From the NCBI GenBank assembly GCA_030625525.1, contig DAOUQR010000033.1, positions 1 through 8,131 on the forward strand: a stretch of DNA of 8,131 nucleotides. Direction: 5' to 3'. The translations under genes were made by a program, and so were the position numbers. A model generated the notes under the pieces. It ran no database searches. It saw only the letters and a program-made list of their open reading frames with translations, and was not told the DNA's origin. This DNA is from Pseudomonadota bacterium. GTDB taxonomy: Bacteria; Pseudomonadota; Gammaproteobacteria; DAOUQR01. Positions 1 through 5,969 of this stretch are shown piece by piece (within the stretch, counting starts at the first letter, position 1; each line of letters begins with the position of its first letter).

Positions 1-203
1 AACACCCGCAAACGCACCGGTAAATTTAACTGCATAATCAGTTTAGCTAAACCGATCACGAGTGCAGCTCCACCCATATCTTTTTTCATTTGTCGCATGT
101 GTTGACTGGGCTTGAGATCATAACCACCCGTGTCAAAACACACACCTTTTCCAATTAAGGTTATTTTTTTATGACTGGGATCACCCCAGCGCAAATCAAT
201 TAA
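1..203 (-). pseudogene. 5'-truncated duplicate of the M17 leucyl aminopeptidase gene
   Basis: This stretch is a direct-repeat copy of 3029-3231 inside the intact aminopeptidase gene, with 199 of 203 bases identical and no gaps. Read on the minus strand it encodes residues 205-272 of that protein, including the metal-site segments IGKGVCFDTGG and KKDMGG. The match stops abruptly at 203/204, where unrelated dyad-rich sequence begins, so the first 204 codons are missing. The frame stays open upstream to about 374, but the added residues do not resemble an M17 N-terminus and have no convincing start or ribosome site. The copy runs off the left edge, so whether its 3' half is complete cannot be seen. 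All four differences from the intact gene are synonymous. Most likely a non-functional fragment left by duplication or recombination. Confidence 0.85.
1..203. repeat. Direct repeat, left copy (partner 3029-3231)
   Basis: This is the left member of a direct repeat of at least 203 bases, offset by 3028 bases. It differs from the right copy at 111, 126, 144 and 171 only. The true left limit lies outside the window. It flanks, with its partner, the segment that holds the transposase remnants and the two CaaX paralogues. Confidence 0.95.
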
Positions 204-300
204 TAAAGGGCATTTTCTTTTCCTCGGAGTTAACTCCGAAATTACGCCGTAAATTCGGAATACACTCCGAAGTCTAGTTGGCGAGTTTACATATGCCAAC
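204..300. repeat. Dyad-rich segment abutting the broken aminopeptidase copy (possible IS end)
   Basis: Three inverted repeats lie side by side. A perfect 16-bp palindrome (tcggagttaactccga) is at 224-239. Arms ttcgga/tccgaa with a 6-base spacer are at 254-271. Arms gttggc/gccaac with a 12-base spacer are at 277-300. The first two look like diverged copies of one unit: 15 of 18 positions agree when the second is compared with the symmetric form of the first. The segment begins exactly where homology to the aminopeptidase gene stops and is followed by transposase remnants, which suggests the end of an insertion sequence or a small repeat element. No clean terminal inverted repeat pair or target-site duplication was found, so the element type is open. 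Confidence 0.5.
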
Positions 301-379
301 CCACCCCAGCAATTATAAATATGGATGGCGCATCTCGGTGAACGTTCATATTTGAGCCAGGGTTGGACGATTTTTTATT

Positions 380-577
380 TAAAAAAGTGACACCGAGTGC
401 CCCAAGGCTCTCACCATGATTTTCTAACCAACGTTTCGTTGCAGCATGTTCACTATCTTGTTTTTTGTGACCATCTTGCGGCGTAATAAATTCAGGCATC
501 AGTGAAATGACATGAGACTTTCCGGGGGCAACGACGACCGGTGTGATAGCACTTTCGAGTTGATTATCTAGGATGCA
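380..577 (-). pseudogene. Transposase fragment (DDE type, unassigned/ISNCY-like)
   Basis: The minus strand is open from 577 to 290. Roughly 567-380 of it reads like the core of a DDE-type transposase: SAITPVVVAPGKSHVISL, then MPEFITPQDGHKKQD, then an E-H-A-A-x-K-R-W-L helix and LGALGVTFL. From memory, related transposases carry a run of the form PEF-x-x-PQDG-x-x-KQDCE-x-x-AAKRWL followed by T-x-LGDDL. Here the resemblance breaks off after TFL, just before the expected acidic motif. A stop at 578-580 closes the frame upstream, so the N-terminal half is missing too. The methionine at 499 is internal and is not a real start. It is a dead remnant about 65 residues long; its exact IS family is uncertain. 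Confidence 0.6.
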
Positions 578-862
578 TTAACGCCTTGATTAGTTCGAAG
601 GCAAATATTAATGAGCAAGCTATGAATCATTGCACAGCATTTCACGATACCTTTATCCAGTTCAATGCCAAATGCATTTTGTCTTTGCATGGCTATACGT
701 AGATAAGCATAACGTAGATTTCTTTTTTATTAAGACCTTGTGAAATTTCAATAATGTTGCTGGCTTAATGGTAATGGCTATTTTTGATAATCGCTTTGGA
801 TTAAGCCAAGCAATTAAAAAACCGAAGAGTCATCGGTCGGAAACTTCTAACTTTGGTGAGCG
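568..862 (-). pseudogene. Decayed rve-type integrase/transposase (N-terminal region)
   Basis: The minus strand carries pieces of an integrase-core (rve) transposase in two frames. The first piece (862-722) reads RSPKLEVSDR, stop, LFGFLIAWL, NPKRLSKIAI and KPATLLKFHKVLIKKK, with an in-frame TGA at 832-830 and another stop at 865-863. From memory, intact relatives have DR-x-LFGFL and KPATLLKFHKALVKRKY at this place. The frame then shifts near 720, and about 30-40 residues seem to be lost. The second piece (720-640) reads LRYAYLRIAMQRQNAFGIEL then DKGIVK, like the helix-turn-helix region that precedes the catalytic core. It then loses similarity and stops at 570-568. No catalytic DDE residues are present. 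The nonsense codons, frameshift and deletion mark an old insertion relic. Confidence 0.6.
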
Positions 863-984
863 TTAACGTAAAGTCATTATCATGGCAAACATTATAGCAT
901 CAAATTATGTCTTGCTGATTTTGTAGTGTATTGACTTCTCGAATCATTTGCGATTTCGAACACCACACCTACTCTTCTGCAATC

Positions 985-1018
985 ATGTAACATATATTAA
1001 GAATATATACATATTACA
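985..1018. promoter_or_regulatory. Nested A+T-rich dyad, possible operator
   Basis: An inner inverted repeat, ATATATT/AATATAT (992-998 and 1002-1008) around a 3-base centre, is bracketed by TGTAA (986-990) and TTACA (1014-1018). A TACAAT box overlaps the right end (1015-1020). The arrangement suits a dimeric repressor over a promoter, but such A+T-rich dyads also arise by chance. Confidence 0.3.
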
Positions 1019-1116
1019 ATATCAGTAGTTTTTACGGTTTTTTTAAATTTAAGTTAGTGTTTTAATGGTGTCTGTAGTGAAACCTTAATTCCCTGAAGTA
1101 GAAATTATTGCGTAAG

Positions 1117-1140
1117 ATTGCATGCAATACTAAAAGTATT
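1117..1140 (+). promoter_or_regulatory. Palindrome and hairpin directly upstream of the first paralogue's ribosome site
   Basis: A perfect 12-bp palindrome, attgcatgcaat, occupies 1117-1128. Overlapping it, AATACT (1126-1131) and AGTATT (1135-1140) form a 6-bp stem with an AAA loop that ends two bases before the GGAG ribosome site. Either could bind a regulator or affect access to the ribosome site. No function can be assigned from sequence alone. Confidence 0.3.
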
Positions 1141-1141
1141 T

Positions 1142-1145
1142 GGAG
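1142..1145 (+). promoter_or_regulatory. Ribosome binding site fixing the first paralogue's start
   Basis: GGAG lies 7 bases before the ATG at 1153. The in-frame TTG at 1108 has no comparable site, and its extra residues have no counterpart in the second paralogue, so ATG 1153 is preferred. Confidence 0.7.
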
Positions 1146-1152
1146 TTACCTT

Positions 1153-1647
1153 ATGAAAGTATATACATCCATAGATATCATAACTTGTGAACCTAATTTT
1201 TTGACTGGGAAATGCAAGCGATATGATCAAGAAAAACTTAAAGAATTCATTGATAATGCAGTTCAGTCAAGCGGCTCACTCAAGCTGTTTCCAGAAAAAG
1301 AATCCTTCCTTGAATGGGTGAAGAAGCCTTCTAGTCACAGTTCATTTATTGACAAGTGTTTTCCTAAAAAGATGTCAGAGCGAGTGATTGTTAAGTTAGA
1401 ACTTGAGATTGACTGTGATGATCTGAATAAATTGGAAGGAGATGATGTTAGTGAGTTTTCGAGGTTCATTGGACAATCTGGCGTGGTTTATTCATGTGTA
1501 AATCCACTCGAACTTAGTAATGAAACTGAAATAGAATGTGAGCATGTTGATTATAAAATTATAAGAGCTGAGTTCATCAACCACGGTAAGGAAACAGAAA
1601 TCGATTATACACAGACTTATAAACCAACCATGTGTATTATAAACTAA
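1153..1647 (+). CDS. Unrecognised 164-residue protein ending in a CaaX box (CIIN); paralogue of the next gene
   Basis: I do not recognise this family. The protein is 164 residues, soluble-looking, acidic toward the C-terminus, with no signal peptide or membrane segment. It shares three things with the next gene. The first is an N-terminus of the form M-[KQ]-[VI]-Y-x-x-I with T-x-C soon after (MKVYTSIDIITC here). The second is F65-x3-C69-x-P71-x-K73-M74 at identical residue numbers. The third is a matching C-terminal stretch (IIRAEFINHGKETEID) before a final C-I-I-N. C161 is the fourth residue from the end with two aliphatic residues after it, which is the eukaryotic CaaX prenylation signal. 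A+T content is visibly higher than in the metabolic genes (19 G+C in 1201-1260, against 29 in 4501-4560), which suggests acquisition. The next gene starts 18 bases downstream, so the two are probably co-transcribed. An exported, host-prenylated effector is inferred, not shown. Confidence 0.8.
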   Translation: MKVYTSIDIITCEPNFLTGKCKRYDQEKLKEFIDNAVQSSGSLKLFPEKESFLEWVKKPSSHSSFIDKCFPKKMSERVIVKLELEIDCDDLNKLEGDDVSEFSRFIGQSGVVYSCVNPLELSNETEIECEHVDYKIIRAEFINHGKETEIDYTQTYKPTMCIIN

Positions 1648-1665
1648 ACAGTAAAGAGGTGTATT

Positions 1666-2112
1666 ATGCAAATATATGTAATTATTAGTGGTTTGACAAC
1701 CTGTAAATCTTCAAAAAGTTTTTTGTTTGGGCCTCCTAACCACAATGAGGTAATACTGACTCAAAGTGACATCGAAAACTTATTTAATAAAAAAGTAATT
1801 GATAAGAATGTCCATGCATTTATGGAATACGAACATGCACATAAACATTGGTCACAGTTCAAAAGTCGATGCACTCCAGAAAAAATGCTGCCTGAAGAAG
1901 CAGGCATTTTACTTACGATAGACGTCGATGATGAAATTACGTTGCCAACAACTGAGCGGGAGTATAACGATGGAAAATTTCAAATGTATCAAATTGAACA
2001 ATTGGATGGATTACATGTCCTTAAAGCAGAGTATAAGTACCATGGAAATGAAGACGGTAGGGAAATTGAATTTGAAGCCGCTGAAGCCACTACTAGGTGT
2101 ATATTGCAATGA
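1666..2112 (+). CDS. Unrecognised 148-residue protein ending in a CaaX box (CILQ); paralogue of the preceding gene
   Basis: I do not recognise this family. The start is an ATG with AGAGGT at 1655-1660, 5 bases upstream. The protein opens MQIYVIISGLTTC, matching MKVYTSIDIITC of the preceding gene. It carries F65-x3-C69-x-P71-x-K73-M74 at the same residue numbers and an aligned C-terminal block (HVLKAEYKYHGNEDGREIEF). It ends C145-I-L-Q. A glutamine in the X position is typical of farnesyltransferase substrates. The 20 residues before the box are glutamate-rich, as in many Dot/Icm substrates. The middle differs from the first paralogue, with a His/Tyr-rich stretch around residues 50-62 (HAFMEYEHAHKHW). 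There is no signal peptide or membrane segment. G+C is as low as in the first gene (19 of 60 in 1981-2040). The role is unknown; a secreted effector is the leading inference. Confidence 0.8.
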   Translation: MQIYVIISGLTTCKSSKSFLFGPPNHNEVILTQSDIENLFNKKVIDKNVHAFMEYEHAHKHWSQFKSRCTPEKMLPEEAGILLTIDVDDEITLPTTEREYNDGKFQMYQIEQLDGLHVLKAEYKYHGNEDGREIEFEAAEATTRCILQ

Positions 2113-2466
2113 GATGTCATCTACATGACTTTCCCAGGATTTGAAGCTTTCAACTGATAATTTCAATTTTTTAGTCACTGAAACATTTAGAGTGAGGTCA
2201 TCTAATTGATTGAGTAGAAAAGCTTGAACAATCAACTCGATAAAATGAGTTCTGTTGCCTAGAAGTAAATGCCTGGGAATAATAATTATCAGATTGCGCG
2301 GTAACGAGAGGGGTATTAGTAGATAGAAAGGGTATCTCGCGTCAAGTAACATTGCCGATTTAAGTGGAAGGGATTTGCTGCAGAGCTGGCAAAACTGCGA
2401 ATTGATGAGGCTCAAAGATGGACGTTCGGTGCTAAATTGAGAATTGCTGAACCCACCCGAAATATT
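2113..2466. other. Gap between the second paralogue and the aminopeptidase gene
   Basis: These 354 bases separate two convergent genes and hold nothing I can identify firmly. A weak hairpin, GTCAT/ATGAC with a CTAC loop (2116-2129), follows the stop of the second paralogue, but it has only a three-T run and is a poor terminator. A minus-strand frame (2415-2011) could encode 134 residues with a hydrophobic stretch. It overlaps the 3' end of the second paralogue in antisense, lacks a recognisable domain and is probably spurious. The aminopeptidase transcript must end in this gap, but no strong hairpin with a T-run was found on the minus strand. Confidence 0.4.
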
Positions 2467-3843
2467 TTAATGACCTTCAATCTGCGTCTCGATAAATGTT
2501 AACAACGCTCTTAATCCCATCGCTTCGCCACCTTCCGGTCGTCCCGGGGATGATGAATTATTCCATGCCATCATGTCTAAGTGGATCCACGGAGTCTCGT
2601 TATTATTCAAAAACGACTGTAAAAATAGGGCTGCGGTGATTGCTCCGCCGTAGCTTGTCGTTGCGCTATTGGTTAAATTTGCAATCGGTGAGTCGATGAG
2701 TTTTTTATACGGTTGATGTAGGGGTAGTTGCCAGAGTGGGTCGTGTTGTTCTTTAGCAATTTTTAGTAACTGCTCGGCGGCCTTTTCGTTATTGCTGAAT
2801 AAAACTGGGATTTCAGCACCTAATGCAACGCGCGCTGCGCCGGTTAATGTTGCGCAGTCAATGATTAAATCAGGTGATTCTTCGCAGGCATAGGTGATCG
2901 CATCGGCTAATATCACACGACCTTCCGCGTCGGTGTTTCCGACTTCTACGGTTAATCCTTTGCGGGTATTTAATACGTCACCTGGTTTGTATGCATTTCC
3001 TGAAATAACATTTTCTACCGCAGGAATTAACACCCGCAAACGCACCGGTAAATTTAACTGCATAATCAGTTTAGCTAAACCGATCACGAGTGCAGCTCCA
3101 CCCATATCTTTTTTCATTTGTCGCATGTGTTGACTGGGTTTGAGATCATAACCGCCCGTGTCAAAACACACGCCTTTTCCAATTAAGGTTATTTTTTTGT
3201 GACTGGGATCACCCCAGCGCAAATCAATTAAGTGCGGTGCATTGTGACTGCCGCGACCCACAATATGTATCGCTGGAAAATTATGCGCGAGCAAATCATC
3301 ACCGTTCACAACCGATATTTTTGCATCAAACGTTTTTGCTAATTCACCCACGGTTAAGGTTAATTCTTCAGGCCCCATATCTTCACAGGGCGTGTTAATT
3401 AAATCGCGCGTTAGAAAAATACTTTCAACCAATGCAGAGACTCGTGTCTCACGGATGGATTTAGGTAAACGCAAGCGATGTAACGATGCATTCGTAGGCT
3501 TATAACGCTGGAATTTATACTGCTGTAAGGCCCAAGCTATTGCTGCTTTTTCATGATCAATTGGCGCGTCGAAATAATAGAGGCCCTGGGGTAATTGCTT
3601 AGGCAGATTCGCGTACGACCAAAAATTTTGTTCCGGTTCGGGAATAAAAATAACCTTATCGATGTGACCTTCTTCACTCGGCAAACACACACTTTGATTA
3701 TGGCTGTGCAAGGCTTGATTGCTATTCAGCCATGTCTGAATAAAAGGTGTTTGTTGCTTTAGCCACTCGTCTTTTTGTTCAAGTCCGAGCACTTGGATTG
3801 GGATCGCAATTTCATTCGATTGGTTTTCAAAATAATTAGTCAT
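2467..3843 (-). CDS. Leucyl aminopeptidase family protein (peptidase family M17)
   Basis: This is a cytoplasmic, two-metal (usually Zn or Mn) aminopeptidase that removes N-terminal residues from peptides. All active-site residues are in place. K223 and D228 lie in IGKGVCFDTGG, K235 in DLKPSQ, D246 in KKDMGG, and D305, E307 and R309 in the family signature NTDAEGR. The protein is 458 residues, shorter than E. coli PepA (about 503). The GKGVCFDTGG-x-DLKPS wording fits the PepB-sized 'leucyl aminopeptidase family' branch better than PepA itself, so no symbol is given. The start is an ATG with GGAG 11 bases upstream (3858-3855). It lies 17 bases after ald and is probably the last gene of the etfB-etfA-ald run. 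Codons 205-272 recur as a direct repeat at 1-203. Confidence 0.95.
   Translation of the reverse strand: MTNYFENQSNEIAIPIQVLGLEQKDEWLKQQTPFIQTWLNSNQALHSHNQSVCLPSEEGHIDKVIFIPEPEQNFWSYANLPKQLPQGLYYFDAPIDHEKAAIAWALQQYKFQRYKPTNASLHRLRLPKSIRETRVSALVESIFLTRDLINTPCEDMGPEELTLTVGELAKTFDAKISVVNGDDLLAHNFPAIHIVGRGSHNAPHLIDLRWGDPSHKKITLIGKGVCFDTGGYDLKPSQHMRQMKKDMGGAALVIGLAKLIMQLNLPVRLRVLIPAVENVISGNAYKPGDVLNTRKGLTVEVGNTDAEGRVILADAITYACEESPDLIIDCATLTGAARVALGAEIPVLFSNNEKAAEQLLKIAKEQHDPLWQLPLHQPYKKLIDSPIANLTNSATTSYGGAITAALFLQSFLNNNETPWIHLDMMAWNNSSSPGRPEGGEAMGLRALLTFIETQIEGH
3029..3231. repeat. Direct repeat, right copy (partner 1-203), inside the aminopeptidase gene
   Basis: This is the right member of the direct repeat. 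It covers codons 205-272 of the intact aminopeptidase gene. Mismatches with the left copy are at 3139, 3154, 3172 and 3199, all in third codon positions. The aminopeptidase gene continues beyond it on both sides. The left copy diverges immediately past its 203 end, and its other side is outside the window, so the full repeat may be longer. Confidence 0.95.
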
Positions 3844-3860
3844 ACGCTTTTAAGCTCCAC

Positions 3861-4979
3861 TTATTGCACGAGCGCTTCGTGCGGCGGCACAAATTCATCA
3901 TTTAGAGCATCAGCCACTGCGTGATGTGTGAAATGACCTTTGTGGACATTTAAGCCATTCAATAAATGTTCATCATCTAACAAGGCTACTTTGACACCTT
4001 TATTTGCGAGATCAACGATGAATGGCAATGTAGCGTTGTTTAACGCGAAGGTTGATGTACGTGGCACCGCGCCAGGCATATTCGCAACACAATAATGGAC
4101 GACATCATCAACCACGTAGGTGGGTTCATCATGCGTTGTCGCATGCGCCGTTTCAATGCAGCCCCCTTGATCGATCGCGACATCGACGACCACCGATCCT
4201 GGTCGCATGTTTGTGATAATTTTACGGGTCACTAATTTAGGGGCTGCGCCTCCAGGGACCAAGACCGCACCAATAGCCAAATCCGCATCAATCACATACT
4301 GTTCGATTGATTCACGGGTAGAAAAAATTGTGTTGAGCTTTGCGCCAAATTCAAAATCTAATTCGCGTAATCGCTGTAATGATTTGTCGATGACGGTGAC
4401 ATTGGCTTCCAATCCCATTGCCATTCGGATCGCATTCGTACCGACGACACCACCACCGATCACCACGACATTGGCGGCCTTCACACCAGGGACACCACCG
4501 AGTAAGACGCCGCTACCGCCTTGAATTTTTTCCAAAGAATGGGCACCGGCTTGAATAGACATGCGTCCGGCCACTTGGCTCATTGGCATGAGTAAAGGCA
4601 AGGTGCCAATGGGGCTGGTTACAGTTTCATAAGCAATTGCTGTGCAGCCGGAGGCTTTTAATAAATGGGCTTGCTCTGGATCCGGGGCTAGGTGTAAGTA
4701 AGTGAATAAGGTTTGGCCGTCACGGAGTTTACGACACTCATCCTGTTGGGGTTCTTTGACTTTGATGATCATGTCAGATTCAGCAAAAATTTTATCCGCA
4801 GTCGACGAAATTTCTGCACCCGCTTCGCGGTATTGATCGTCGGTAATGTTAATGCCTAGACCAGCATTTGTTTCAACTAAAACGGTATGACCATAATGGA
4901 TGAGTTCACGAACACTTGCTGGGACAAGTCCAACACGAAACTCTTGATTTTTAATTTCTTTAGGGACACCTATTCGCAT
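3861..4979 (-). CDS. ald: Alanine dehydrogenase (NAD-dependent)
   Basis: It catalyses L-alanine + NAD+ + H2O to pyruvate + NH4+ + NADH in the cytoplasm and feeds alanine carbon into central metabolism; the reverse reaction assimilates ammonium. The length, 372 residues, is typical. Substrate and catalytic residues sit at the canonical numbers: R15, K75, H96 and D270. The N-terminal [18 protein letters not shown] and the Rossmann motif [10 protein letters not shown] (171-180) with D198 for the NAD ribose complete the picture. The start is an ATG preceded by a strong AAGGAGA (4992-4986) at 6 bases. It follows etfA by 60 bases, and the aminopeptidase starts 17 bases after it. A frame without interruption and standard motifs leave little doubt. 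Confidence 0.97.
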   Translation of the reverse strand: MRIGVPKEIKNQEFRVGLVPASVRELIHYGHTVLVETNAGLGINITDDQYREAGAEISSTADKIFAESDMIIKVKEPQQDECRKLRDGQTLFTYLHLAPDPEQAHLLKASGCTAIAYETVTSPIGTLPLLMPMSQVAGRMSIQAGAHSLEKIQGGSGVLLGGVPGVKAANVVVIGGGVVGTNAIRMAMGLEANVTVIDKSLQRLRELDFEFGAKLNTIFSTRESIEQYVIDADLAIGAVLVPGGAAPKLVTRKIITNMRPGSVVVDVAIDQGGCIETAHATTHDEPTYVVDDVVHYCVANMPGAVPRTSTFALNNATLPFIVDLANKGVKVALLDDEHLLNGLNVHKGHFTHHAVADALNDEFVPPHEALVQ

Positions 4980-5039
4980 ATTTTATCTCCTTGTTTTAAA
5001 CAGTTTAATTAACAAATTTATTCTTCTAATCCCATTAAG

Positions 5040-5969
5040 CTAAAGTTTTTCAACAAGCTGCGGCACAATTTCAAATAAATCACCGACGAGTCCGTAGGTC
5101 GCCATTTGAAAAATCGGTGCATCAGCATCTTTATTAATAGCCACAATAACTTTGCTGTCTTTAATGCCAGCAACATGTTGGATTGCGCCTGAAATACCAA
5201 TCGCAAAATAAAGTTCCGGCGCAACAATTTTGCCGGTTTGGCCCACTTGATAATCGTTAGGAACGAAACCAGCATCGACAGCGGCGCGCGATGCGCCGAC
5301 AGCCGCGTTGAGTTTATCGGCGAGTTGCTCAATTAACTCAAAATTTTCTTTGCTTTGCAAAGCTCGTCCACCAGAGACGACAACACGTGCTGAGGTCAAG
5401 TCTGGGCGTTCACCGTTACTGCTGACTAAGTCTAGAAATTCTGTTGTATGGTGAGTTGGTTCTGGAGCAGCATTCACAATCGGTGCAGAATGATCGATAG
5501 TTTCTACCGGGTCAAAAGCCGTAGTCCGCACCGTAATAATTTTAATGTCATCCAACGATTTAACCGTAGCAATCGCATTGCCTGCATAAATAGGTCGCTG
5601 GAATGTTTGTGGATCAAGCACCGCGATAATGTCCGAGATTTGTGCCACATTGAGTTTCGCGGCAACACGCGGCATAAAGTTTTTCCCGAAAGTCGATGCG
5701 GATGCCATAATCACATCATACTCACTGGCCATTTTAACAATCAAAGGCGTCAATTGTTCCGCTATAAAATGTTGATAACATTGTGCATCCGCTAAATACA
5801 CTTGCTCGACACCGGCGAGATGACTCGCGGCTTCAGCAACACTGCCACACTGATAACCAAGCACAAGAAGTTGGATGTTATCTGATAATTTTTTTGCCGC
5901 AGCGATGACTTGCGCAGTTGAAGGTTTTAAGCGCTGGTTATCGTGTTCTGCAATGATAAGGATCTTCAT
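5040..5969 (-). CDS. etfA: Electron transfer flavoprotein alpha subunit
   Basis: With EtfB it forms the FAD/AMP heterodimer that collects electrons from acyl-CoA and other flavin dehydrogenases and passes them to ETF:quinone oxidoreductase. The length is 309 residues, normal for a bacterial EtfA. The C-terminal FAD domain shows [12 protein letters not shown] (199-210), [20 protein letters not shown] (225-244), and the family signature from about 253 to 287 containing [15 protein letters not shown] and INKD-x-DAPIF. The ATG overlaps the TGA of etfB in an ATGA, and its ribosome site (AAGGTGA) lies inside the end of etfB, so the two are translationally coupled. It is the housekeeping beta-oxidation type; no N-terminal ferredoxin extension of the nitrogen-fixation or bifurcating kind is present. 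The ETF:quinone oxidoreductase gene is not in the window. Confidence 0.97.
   Translation of the reverse strand: MKILIIAEHDNQRLKPSTAQVIAAAKKLSDNIQLLVLGYQCGSVAEAASHLAGVEQVYLADAQCYQHFIAEQLTPLIVKMASEYDVIMASASTFGKNFMPRVAAKLNVAQISDIIAVLDPQTFQRPIYAGNAIATVKSLDDIKIITVRTTAFDPVETIDHSAPIVNAAPEPTHHTTEFLDLVSSNGERPDLTSARVVVSGGRALQSKENFELIEQLADKLNAAVGASRAAVDAGFVPNDYQVGQTGKIVAPELYFAIGISGAIQHVAGIKDSKVIVAINKDADAPIFQMATYGLVGDLFEIVPQLVEKL

Larger units (their letters stand above)
863..1152. other. Non-coding leader upstream of the paralogue pair
   Basis: No open frame here looks coding. The stretch is A+T-rich and holds the presumed promoter of the 1153 gene, but no clean -35/-10 pair stands out. TTGACT at 931-936 lacks a good -10 at normal spacing, and TACAAT at 1015-1020 lacks a -35. 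Its notable content is three sets of dyads, listed separately, at 985-1018, 1117-1128 and 1126-1140. Confidence 0.5.

Noticed and set aside
287..499. A 70-residue gene starting at the methionine at 499
   Set aside because: The frame is open upstream with transposase-like residues and the methionine is internal; the last 30 residues have no family resemblance. It is treated as part of a transposase fragment.
1108..1152. Upstream TTG start extending the first paralogue to 179 residues
   Set aside because: There is no ribosome site before TTG, the added 15 residues have no counterpart in the second paralogue, and ATG 1153 has GGAG at 7 bases.
2116..2129. Terminator for the CaaX gene pair
   Set aside because: The stem is only 5 bp, with no T-run longer than three after it.
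2011..2415. Minus-strand frame of 134 residues overlapping the end of the second paralogue
   Set aside because: It overlaps a better-supported gene in antisense by 102 bases, has no recognisable domain, and its hydrophobic composition is what A+T-rich antisense sequence gives.
298..2458. Shared 9-mer AACCCACCC at 298-306 and 2450-2458, next to AATTGCTG in opposite orientations, as possible ends of one element
   Set aside because: The neighbouring matches are in inconsistent orientation and order, so this is best explained by chance.
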